Shown piece by piece: positions 57,731 to 64,000 of a DNA stretch of 64,000 nucleotides (the first letter of the stretch is position 1; the number at the start of each line of letters is the position of its first letter). The notes beneath the pieces were generated by a model, which saw only the letters and a list, made by a program, of their open reading frames with translations, had not been told where the DNA came from and made no database searches. Source of the stretch: Azospirillum thiophilum (lineage in GTDB: Bacteria > Pseudomonadota > Alphaproteobacteria > Azospirillales > Azospirillaceae); assembly GCF_001305595.1 (NCBI RefSeq), contig NZ_CP012403.1, forward strand, positions 394,501-458,500, in the 5' to 3' direction. The position numbers were made by a program, and so were the translations under genes.

Positions 57731-57763
57731 GGGGACCGGCCGCGGTGTGCGCGGCCGGTCCCC
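57731..57763 (+). terminator. Intra-operon hairpin after the binding-protein gene
   Basis: GGGGACCGGCCGCG pairs perfectly with CGCGGCCGGTCCCC around a five-base loop, followed by C-rich sequence rather than a T-run. Its place between the binding-protein and permease genes fits an mRNA-stabilising or partial-termination element that keeps binding protein in excess. Confidence 0.6.
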
Positions 57764-57787
57764 CCTCTACCCGCCGGGGATGCTGCC

Positions 57788-58744
57788 ATGCTTGCCTACA
57801 CGCTGACCCGTCTCGTCTATCTGGCGCTGGTCCTGGCCGTCATGTCGGTCCTGGTCTTCCTGGTGACGCAGGCGATGCCGGGCGACGTCGCCTCGATGAT
57901 CGCCGGGCAGTTCGCCTCCAAGGAGGTGGTCGACGCCATCTCGGTCAAGCTGGGGCTCGACCAGCCGCTGATCGTCCAGTACGGACGCTGGGCCGCCGGC
58001 ATCCTGCAGGGCGACCTCGGCCGCTCGCTGGTGCTGGAACAGCCCATCGCCCCGATCCTGATGGAGGCGCTGGCCCGCTCGCTGGTGCTGGCCGTGGTCG
58101 CGTTGGTGGTGGTGGCTGTGGTCGGCATCGCGCTCGGCGTGCTGGCGGCGGTGCAGCGCGGCAAGCTGGCCGACCAGCTGGTTTCCGGCGTCTCCTATCT
58201 CGGCATCGCGCTGCCCGACTTCTTCTGGGCCATCCTGCTGGTGCTGGTGTTCGGCAGCTGGCTGAAGCTGCTGCCGACCGGCGGTTATACCCCGATCGCC
58301 GAAGGTTTCCTGCCCTGGGCGTCGCATCTGGTGCTGCCGGTGGTCACGCTGGTGCTGATGCTGCTGGCGCGCATCGCCCGGCTGACCCGCTCCAGCATGA
58401 TCGACGTGCTGCAGACCAACTACGTGAAGTTCGCCCGTGCCAAGGGCATGCCGGAATCGGTGGTGATCCTGCGCCATGCGCTGAAGAACGCGCTTTTGCC
58501 GACCATCACCGTGCTGGCCATCGATTTCGGCCTGATCCTGGGCGGCGTCGTGGTGATCGAGACGATCTTCTCCTATCCCGGCATGGGCCGGCTGCTGCTG
58601 TTCGCCATCCAGCGCCACGACCTGCCGCTGATCCAGGCGACCATCCTGATCGTGTCCGCCGCCTACTGCCTCGCCAACCTGACCGCCGACCTGCTCTACG
58701 CCTTCGTGAACCCGAAGATCCGCCACGGCATGAGGGCCTCCTGA
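57788..58744 (+). CDS. Peptide-type ABC transporter permease (DppB family)
   Basis: A 318-residue permease with six membrane segments. It opens LTRLVYLALVLAVMSVLVFLVTQAMPGD and has LGLDQPLIVQYGRWAAGILQGDLGRS, the coupling motif RLTRSSMIDVLQTNYVKFARAKGMPESVVILRHALKNALLPTITVLAIDFG and GVVVIETIFSYPGMGRLL. It imports the polar substrate bound by the family-5 protein together with the DppC-type partner. Confidence 0.93.
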   Translation: MLAYTLTRLVYLALVLAVMSVLVFLVTQAMPGDVASMIAGQFASKEVVDAISVKLGLDQPLIVQYGRWAAGILQGDLGRSLVLEQPIAPILMEALARSLVLAVVALVVVAVVGIALGVLAAVQRGKLADQLVSGVSYLGIALPDFFWAILLVLVFGSWLKLLPTGGYTPIAEGFLPWASHLVLPVVTLVLMLLARIARLTRSSMIDVLQTNYVKFARAKGMPESVVILRHALKNALLPTITVLAIDFGLILGGVVVIETIFSYPGMGRLLLFAIQRHDLPLIQATILIVSAAYCLANLTADLLYAFVNPKIRHGMRAS

Positions 58745-58745
58745 G

Positions 58746-59618
58746 ATGACCGACGCGACTCCCGTCCAATCGGCGCCGCCCCGCGGCCTCCTGGCACGCC
58801 TGCCGGACCTGCCGGTCTCGCTCGTCGTCGGCATCCTGCTGCTGGCCCCGCTGGTGGTGGCCGCCGTCGCCGGATCCTGGCTCGCCCCCTACCCCTACGA
58901 TGAAATGAACATCATGAGCCGGCTGCAGCCGCCAGGCGCCGATTTCTGGTTCGGCACCGACGAGTTCGGCCGCGACGTGTTCAGCCGCACCCTGGTCGGC
59001 ACCGGCAGCTCGCTGGTGATGGGCGTCGCCGCCACGGCGCTGAGCCTGCTGGCCGGCGTGCCGCTGGGGCTGGTCGCCGGCTACAAGGGCGGGCGCGTCG
59101 GCGAGGCGATCATGCGCGCCATGGACGTGCTGATGTCCTTCCCGCCGATCCTGCTGGGCATCCTGGTGCTGGCCGTCACCCCGCCGGCCCAGTGGAAGGC
59201 CATCGCCGCCATCGGCATCGTCTATGTGCCGCAGGTGGTCCGCCTGACCCGCGCCATCACGCTGGAGCTGATGCAGGAGGAGTTCATCACCGCAGCCCGC
59301 CTGCGGGGCGAGAGCGCCGCCTACATCCTGTTCCATGAGATCCTGCCGAACATCTGGCCGCCGCTGGCGGTCGAGGCCAGCCTGCGCGTGGTCTTCGCCA
59401 TCCTGCTCGGCGCGGCGCTCAGCTTCATCGGCATGGGGGCGCAGCCGCCCTCGTCGGACTGGGGCCTGATGATCAGCGAGGCGCGGCCCTTCGTGGAACA
59501 GGCGCCGTGGATCGCGCTGTGCCCCGGCTTCGCGCTCGCCACCGCGGTGATCGGCATCAACCTGCTGGGCGACGGGCTGCGCGCCCTGCTCGACCCCCGC
59601 AACACGGGAGCGCACTGA
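58746..59618 (+). CDS. Peptide-type ABC transporter permease (DppC family)
   Basis: A 290-residue permease with six membrane segments. LQPPGADFWFGTDEFGRDVFSRTLVGTGSSLVMGV is the DppC-type start of the core. RLTRAITLELMQEEFITAARLRGESAAYILFHEILPNIWPPLAVEASLRVVFAILLGAALSFIGMGAQPP is the coupling loop and last helices. One base separates it from the dppB-type stop, and its own stop is followed by the ATPase start after one base. Confidence 0.93.
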   Translation: MTDATPVQSAPPRGLLARLPDLPVSLVVGILLLAPLVVAAVAGSWLAPYPYDEMNIMSRLQPPGADFWFGTDEFGRDVFSRTLVGTGSSLVMGVAATALSLLAGVPLGLVAGYKGGRVGEAIMRAMDVLMSFPPILLGILVLAVTPPAQWKAIAAIGIVYVPQVVRLTRAITLELMQEEFITAARLRGESAAYILFHEILPNIWPPLAVEASLRVVFAILLGAALSFIGMGAQPPSSDWGLMISEARPFVEQAPWIALCPGFALATAVIGINLLGDGLRALLDPRNTGAH

Positions 59619-59619
59619 G

Positions 59620-61767
59620 ATGATGACCGCTCCGCAAGCGCGCCCGGCGCTTTCCCCGGCGATCCCCCCGGTCACCCTGCCCGAACCGGCGCCGCTGCTG
59701 GATGTGCGCGGCCTGACCATCAGCTACGGCAACGCCCGCGGCACGCTGCGCGCCGCCAGCGACGTCAGCTTCGCCATCCGCCCCGGCGAGGTGATGGGGC
59801 TGGTCGGCGAATCCGGATCGGGCAAGAGCACCATCGCCATGGCGATCCTCGATCTGCTGGGCGGCGGCGGTCGGGTCGAGTCCGGGGAGATCCTGTTCGA
59901 CGGCACCGACCTGCGCAAGCTGCCGCCGTCCGGGCGGCGGGCGCTGCGCGGCGACCGCATCGCCGCCGTGTTCCAGGATCCCTTCACCTCGCTGAACCCG
60001 GCGCTGACCGTCGGCCGCCAGATCGCCGAGCCGCTGATCCAGCACAAGGGGTTCTCCCCGCGGCAGGCCGCCGTCCGGGTCGAGGAGTTGCTGGCCGAGG
60101 TCGGCATCCGCGATCCCCGCCGCGTCGCCGCCGCCTACCCGCACGAGCTGTCGGGCGGCATGCAGCAGCGGGCGCTGATCGCCACAGCGCTGGGCTGCGA
60201 GCCGAAGCTGCTGATCCTCGACGAGCCGACCACCGCGCTGGACGTGACGGTCGAGGCCCGCATCATCGAGCTGCTGGCCAAGCTGTGCGACAGCCACAAG
60301 CTGAGCGCGCTGTTCGTCTCGCACAATCTCGGCATCGTCAACCGCATCTGCGAAACCGTCACCGTCCTCTATGGCGGGGTGGTGGTGGAGACGGGGCGGA
60401 CCGGCCGCGTGCTGTCCCGCCCGGCCCATCCCTATGCCAAGGGGCTGGTCGCCGCCCTGCCGCGCATCACCGCCGACCGGCGCCACCGGCTGCCCTCCAT
60501 CCCCGGCACCGTGGCCAAGCTGACCGGGGCGCCCGCCGCCTGCGTCTTCGCCCCGCGCTGCCCCTTCGCCGAGGAGACCTGCCGCAGCCAGCCGCAGGCG
60601 ATGCTGACGAATGGCGACGGCAGCGAGGATGGCGTGCGCTGCTGGAAGGCCGGCGCCCTGGCCGGCACGCCCTGGCCGGACGAGGAGGCCGGGGTATCCC
60701 GCCGGCCCACGGCAAGGACGCCGACGGCGACGCACTCCGCCCCGCTGGTCGAGGTCGACCATCTGCGCAAGATCTACGGCGCCAGCCGCTCCATCCTGCC
60801 CTGGCTGCGCCGGGCCGGCACCGTGGCGGTGGACGACGTGTCCTTCACCATCGGCCGCGGCGAGGTCGTCGGCGTGGTCGGCGAGAGCGGCAGCGGCAAG
60901 AGCACCATCGGCCGCGCCCTGCTGGCGCTGACCGAACCCACGGCCGGAGCCGTGCTGTTCGACGGCGCCGACCTCACGGAGCAGGTGAAAAGCGGCAACC
61001 AGGATCTGCGCCGCCGGGCCCAGCTGGTCTTCCAGAATTCGGCCGCCTCGCTGAACCCGCGCAAGACCGTGGGGGCGGCGATGGACCGGCCGCTGGTGCT
61101 GGCCGGCCGCGAAGATGCGGAGGAGCGGCGGAAGACCGTCGCCGGCCTGCTGACCCGCGTCGGGCTGCCGGCGGCCTATGCCGACCGCTACCCGCACGAG
61201 CTGAGCGGCGGCGAGCGCCAGCGCGTCAACATCGCCCGCGCGCTCGCCACCGATCCCGACTTCGTCGTCTGCGACGAGGCGGTGTCGGCGCTCGACGTGT
61301 CGGTGCAGGCCAACATCCTGAACCTGCTGGCCGAGCTGCGCGACGAGATGGGATTGTCCTATCTCTTCATCACCCATGACATCGCCGTGGTGTCGCACAT
61401 CGCCGACCGCGTGCTGGTCGTCTATGGCGGCACCATCTGCGAGGAGGGGCCGATCGGCCGCGTGCTCCGCCCGCCCTACCACCCCTATACCGAGGCACTG
61501 CTGTCCGCCGTGCCGCGGCTGGCCGGGGACGGGCCGGAGGCGCCGCGCATCCTGCTGGAGGATGCCGTCGCCGCCCCCGGCGGGCGGGGATGCGCCTTCG
61601 CCGCCCGCTGCCCGCGCAAGCTGGGGGCGGTCTGCGACGAGCAGTCCCCGCCGGTCCATGAGACGGCCGACGGCCACCGCATCGCCTGCCACATCCCGCT
61701 GGCGACGCTGGCCGAACGCGCCGCGGTCTTTCCGGAGCTTGCCGGCGCGGACGCCACGCCCGGCTGA
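59620..61767 (+). CDS. Fused tandem ABC ATPase of the peptide transporter (DppD-DppF type)
   Basis: A 715-residue protein holding both ATPases. Domain 1 has GESGSGKST, LSGGMQQRALIA and LLILDEPTTALDV; domain 2 has GESGSGKST, LSGGERQRVNIA and FVVCDEAVSALDV. Each is followed by an oligopeptide-type tail with cysteines (CVFAPRCPFAEETC and CAFAARCPRKLGAVC), which in some relatives bind an iron-sulfur cluster. A Pro/Thr-rich linker near residue 365 joins them. Fusions of this kind are common in this transporter family. It completes a one-operon importer. Confidence 0.93.
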   Translation: MMTAPQARPALSPAIPPVTLPEPAPLLDVRGLTISYGNARGTLRAASDVSFAIRPGEVMGLVGESGSGKSTIAMAILDLLGGGGRVESGEILFDGTDLRKLPPSGRRALRGDRIAAVFQDPFTSLNPALTVGRQIAEPLIQHKGFSPRQAAVRVEELLAEVGIRDPRRVAAAYPHELSGGMQQRALIATALGCEPKLLILDEPTTALDVTVEARIIELLAKLCDSHKLSALFVSHNLGIVNRICETVTVLYGGVVVETGRTGRVLSRPAHPYAKGLVAALPRITADRRHRLPSIPGTVAKLTGAPAACVFAPRCPFAEETCRSQPQAMLTNGDGSEDGVRCWKAGALAGTPWPDEEAGVSRRPTARTPTATHSAPLVEVDHLRKIYGASRSILPWLRRAGTVAVDDVSFTIGRGEVVGVVGESGSGKSTIGRALLALTEPTAGAVLFDGADLTEQVKSGNQDLRRRAQLVFQNSAASLNPRKTVGAAMDRPLVLAGREDAEERRKTVAGLLTRVGLPAAYADRYPHELSGGERQRVNIARALATDPDFVVCDEAVSALDVSVQANILNLLAELRDEMGLSYLFITHDIAVVSHIADRVLVVYGGTICEEGPIGRVLRPPYHPYTEALLSAVPRLAGDGPEAPRILLEDAVAAPGGRGCAFAARCPRKLGAVCDEQSPPVHETADGHRIACHIPLATLAERAAVFPELAGADATPG

Positions 61768-61872
61768 CCGGTCCTTTCCGAACGCCTTGCCTGACGGCGC
61801 TCCCGAATGGAGGCGCCGGACGCCTTTCCCTTGCCTTTCGATCCAACCGCCAACCAAGCCAGGGCATCCGCC

Positions 61873-62295
61873 ATGACCGTCCACACCCGCATCCGCCAGT
61901 TCAACACCAAGAAGACCTATCCCGAGCAGACGCTGGACAACGACCTGTGCCAGACCGTCGTCGCCCGCGGCACCATGGTCTTCGTGCGCGGCCAGATCGG
62001 CCAGAATCTCGACACCAGCGAAAGCGTCGCCATCGGCGATGCCGCCGGCCAGACCGAGCAGGCGATGTCCAACATCAAGATGCTGCTGGAAGAGGCCGGC
62101 TCGCAGTTGGAGCACATCTGCAAGATCACCGTCTACATCACCGACCCGCGCTATCGCGAGCCGGTCTACCGCACCATCGGCAAGTGGCTGAAGGGCGTCC
62201 ATCCGGTGTCGACCGGCCTCGTGATCAGCGCGCTCGCCCGCCCGGAATGGGTGGTCGAGGTCGATGCGATCGCGGTCATCCCGGACGCCACCTGA
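61873..62295 (+). CDS. RidA family protein (enamine/imine deaminase-like)
   Basis: A 140-residue protein of the Rid family: TVVARGTMVFVRGQIGQNLDTSESVAIGDAAGQTEQAMSNIKMLLEEAGSQLEHICKITVYITDPRYREPVYRTIGKWLKGVHPVSTGLVISALARPEWVVEVDAIAVIP. The usual arginine near the C-terminal third (RxE..EVD) is replaced around LARPEWVVEVDA by a family variant, so imine hydrolysis is not assured. Such proteins often accompany catabolic operons that make reactive imines. It lies between the importer and the ureohydrolase gene. Confidence 0.88.
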   Translation: MTVHTRIRQFNTKKTYPEQTLDNDLCQTVVARGTMVFVRGQIGQNLDTSESVAIGDAAGQTEQAMSNIKMLLEEAGSQLEHICKITVYITDPRYREPVYRTIGKWLKGVHPVSTGLVISALARPEWVVEVDAIAVIPDAT

Positions 62296-62359
62296 AGCGG
62301 CGCCGCCTGAAGCGGCCTTCGCCACCTGCCCCGCCAACCGACAAGAAGAACCGGCCACC

Positions 62360-63319
62360 ATGAGCAACAGCCTGACCAACGCGCCGCGCCGCGAGCTGCA
62401 GAGCTTCCTCGACTTCCCCATCTGTACCGACCTCGACCAGCTCGACGGCCATATCGGCATCCTGGGCATTCCCTACGGCGATCCCTATTCGATCGACGAG
62501 GTGACCAACGACCAGACCAACGCCCCGACCTGGGTGCGCCGCTACACCGAGCGGGCGCTGCGCAAGCTGGAGCGCTGGGACTTCGACATCGGCGGCCCGC
62601 TGCTGGGCGGCAAGGACATCAAGGTGGTGGATTGCGGCGACGTGAAGGCCGATCCCCGCGACCTCGACCTGCATTACCGCAACGCCGAGGCGGTGGTGCG
62701 CCGGATGCTGGCCAAGGGCATGCTGCCGATCGTCATCGGCGGCGACCACGGCATCCCGATCCCGGTGCTGCGCGCCTATGACGACCAGGGGCCGATCACG
62801 CTGGTCCACATCGACGCCCATCTGGACTGGCGCGACGACGTGAACGGCGCCCGCAACGGCTATTCCAGCCCGATCCGCCGGGCGGCGGAAATGGACCATA
62901 TCGGCCAGATCTTCCAGATCGGCCTGCGGTCGGCCGGCAGCGCCCGGCCGGAAGAGGTGGAAGCGGCGCTGGCCTACGGCGCGGTGCTGGTCCCCGACGT
63001 GGAGTTGCAGGACATCGGCATGAAGGCGGTGCTTGACCGCATTCCCGACGGCGGCCGCTATTACCTGACCATCGACGCCGACGGCATGGACCCGACCATC
63101 ATGCCGGCGGTCAACGGTCCGGCGCCGGGCGGCGTCACCTATCCGCAGATCCGCACGCTGATCCACGGGCTGGTGGCGAAGGGTCGCGTCGTCGGCATGG
63201 ACATCGTCGAGATCACGCCGAAGAAGGATCTCAACGGCATCACCGCCATCACCGCCGGCCGCATCATCTGCAACCTGATCGGCAAGACCATCCAGGCCGG
63301 CTATTTCGACGCCAAGTGA
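62360..63319 (+). CDS. Agmatinase/arginase-family ureohydrolase
   Basis: A 319-residue Mn-dependent hydrolase of the ureohydrolase fold. All expected metal ligands are seen: H130 in GGDHG, D152/H154/D156 in IDAHLD, and D239/D241 in IDADGMD. It would cleave a guanidino or formimino group to an amine or acid plus urea or formamide. The family name agmatinase is a default; arginase, guanidinobutyrase, guanidinopropionase and formimidoylglutamase share the fold. Its neighbour HutF acts on a formimino acid, which makes an amidino-type substrate likely. The start follows AAGAAG. Confidence 0.9.
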   Translation: MSNSLTNAPRRELQSFLDFPICTDLDQLDGHIGILGIPYGDPYSIDEVTNDQTNAPTWVRRYTERALRKLERWDFDIGGPLLGGKDIKVVDCGDVKADPRDLDLHYRNAEAVVRRMLAKGMLPIVIGGDHGIPIPVLRAYDDQGPITLVHIDAHLDWRDDVNGARNGYSSPIRRAAEMDHIGQIFQIGLRSAGSARPEEVEAALAYGAVLVPDVELQDIGMKAVLDRIPDGGRYYLTIDADGMDPTIMPAVNGPAPGGVTYPQIRTLIHGLVAKGRVVGMDIVEITPKKDLNGITAITAGRIICNLIGKTIQAGYFDAK

Positions 63320-63352
63320 CGAAGCGCATCGGGCGATAGGGAGGACGGAGCC

Positions 63353-64000
63353 ATGACCGCCGCGCGCCGGCTCGACCGGCTGTACTGCGACCGGGCGCTG
63401 CTGGCCGGCGGCTGGGCCTCGGGCGTGCTGCTGCGCTTCGACGCGCAGGGGCTGATCGCCTGGGTGGAGGCTGGGCTGGACGCACCGCCCGACGGCGTCG
63501 AACGCGCCGCCGGGCCGGTCGTCCCCGGCATGCCCAACCTGCACAGCCACGCCTTCCAGCGGGCGATGGCCGGGCTGACCGAGCGGGCCGGGCCGGCGGA
63601 GGACAGCTTCTGGACCTGGCGGGAGGTGATGTACGGCTTCGTCCGCCGCATCGATCCCGACGGGCTCCAGGCGGTGGCGGCGATGGCCTATGCCGAGATG
63701 CTGGAGCGCGGCTACACCTCGGTGGCTGAGTTCCATTACCTCCACCACAATGCCGGCGGGCAGCCCTATGCCGATCCAGCCGAGATGTCGATGCGCATCC
63801 TTGCGGCGGCCGGCGCCACCGGGATCGGGCTGACCCATCTGCCGGTGCTCTATGCCCAGGGCGGCTTCGGCGGGCAGCCGGCCGGCGAGGGGCAGCGGCG
63901 CTTCCTCAACGATCCCGACCGGCTGCTGCGGATCGTCGAGGCCTGCCGCGCCATCCCCGGCGGGCATCGCACCGGCCTCGCCCTCCATTCGCTGCGCGCG
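63353..64000 (+). CDS. hutF: Formimidoylglutamate deiminase (HutF-like), 5' part
   Basis: The first 216 codons of an amidohydrolase, cut by the window end. RLYCDRALLAGGWASGVLLRFDAQGLIAWVEAG leads into the metal-binding PGMPNLHSHAFQRAMAGLTE. FWTWREVMYGFVRRIDPDGLQAVAAMAYAEMLERGYTSVAEFHYLHH follows, then GIGLTHLPVLYAQGGFGG and the RTGLALHSLRA end. These are strongly HutF: hydrolysis of N-formimino-L-glutamate to N-formylglutamate and ammonia. A GGGAGGACGGAG site precedes the start. No other hut gene is visible, so its substrate here could be a related formimino or guanidino acid. Confidence 0.9.
   Translation, partial: MTAARRLDRLYCDRALLAGGWASGVLLRFDAQGLIAWVEAGLDAPPDGVERAAGPVVPGMPNLHSHAFQRAMAGLTERAGPAEDSFWTWREVMYGFVRRIDPDGLQAVAAMAYAEMLERGYTSVAEFHYLHHNAGGQPYADPAEMSMRILAAAGATGIGLTHLPVLYAQGGFGGQPAGEGQRRFLNDPDRLLRIVEACRAIPGGHRTGLALHSLRA

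Noticed and set aside
59557..62469. A 970-codon open frame on the minus strand opposite the fused ABC ATPase
   Set aside because: The plus strand encodes clear Walker and signature motifs. The antisense translation is low-complexity and lacks any motif or ribosome site.
1..64000. tRNA, rRNA, insertion sequences, phage genes, plasmid origin
   Set aside because: No cloverleaf-like or ribosomal RNA sequence, no transposase or integrase protein and no att-like flanking repeats were seen on either strand. A dedicated RNA search could still find a small RNA.

Overview
ORGANISM. The window is GC-rich throughout, with dense genes, many ATGA stop/start overlaps and alphaproteobacterial gene content: a class I PHA synthase, a chromosomal class A beta-lactamase, a Rhodobacter-like order of reductase genes, and Fur-type boxes. 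It fits an Azospirillum-like member of the Rhodospirillales. This is inferred from gene content and composition, because the window has no rRNA or tRNA gene. No insertion sequence, prophage or CRISPR array was seen. LAYOUT. (1) 1-1.9 kb: end of a type I secretion ABC ATPase and its HlyD-family adaptor, closed by a clear terminator. (2) 1.9-4.5 kb: a small lipoprotein divergent from phaC. (3) 4.8-8.2 kb: an apparent operon of a membrane-anchored pseudokinase, a small membrane protein and an ATC-hydrolase-family protein, then a small ORF. (4) 8.2-9.1 kb: class A beta-lactamase. (5) 9.2-18.3 kb: an S/N-oxide (TMAO/DMSO) respiration locus with pentahaem cytochrome, chaperone, molybdoenzyme, a small secreted protein, a four-cluster ferredoxin-like subunit, response regulator and tripartite sensor kinase. 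(6) 18.5-28.8 kb: an iron-responsive metal-uptake region with TonB receptor, fecR, fecI and an eight-gene coupled operon (PepSY membrane protein, three uncharacterised envelope proteins, metal ABC importer with two binding proteins). Three Fur-like boxes precede its transcription units. (7) 28.8-31.6 kb: three genes of the methanofuran/tetrahydromethanopterin C1 pathway, two of them divergent with overlapping start codons. (8) 31.6-53.4 kb: a large catabolic region. Three divergent promoter regions carry the same 48-bp element, and a MarR gene lies next to one of them. The genes encode three KstD/fumarate-reductase-type flavoproteins, an Old Yellow Enzyme, two SDRs, a Gfo/Idh/MocA dehydrogenase, a 3-hydroxyacyl-CoA-dehydrogenase-like enzyme, a NIPSNAP protein, a complete LivHMGF importer with two family-6 binding proteins, and a complete gentisate route (3-hydroxybenzoate 6-hydroxylase, gentisate dioxygenase, maleylpyruvate isomerase, fumarylpyruvate hydrolase). 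(9) 53.4-64 kb: a LysR regulator divergent from an MmgE/PrpD gene, a peptide/nickel-type ABC importer with fused ATPases, RidA, an agmatinase-family ureohydrolase and the start of a HutF-like deiminase. HOW THEY WORK TOGETHER. Region 8 reads as one regulon that imports a cyclic acid, oxidises and rearranges it with several flavin and NAD(P) dehydrogenases, and sends the product through gentisate to pyruvate and fumarate. The entry substrate is unknown. Region 9 reads as import and stepwise deamination or hydrolysis of an amidino, guanidino or formimino compound. Region 6 is an iron-controlled route for a metal or metal chelate across both membranes.
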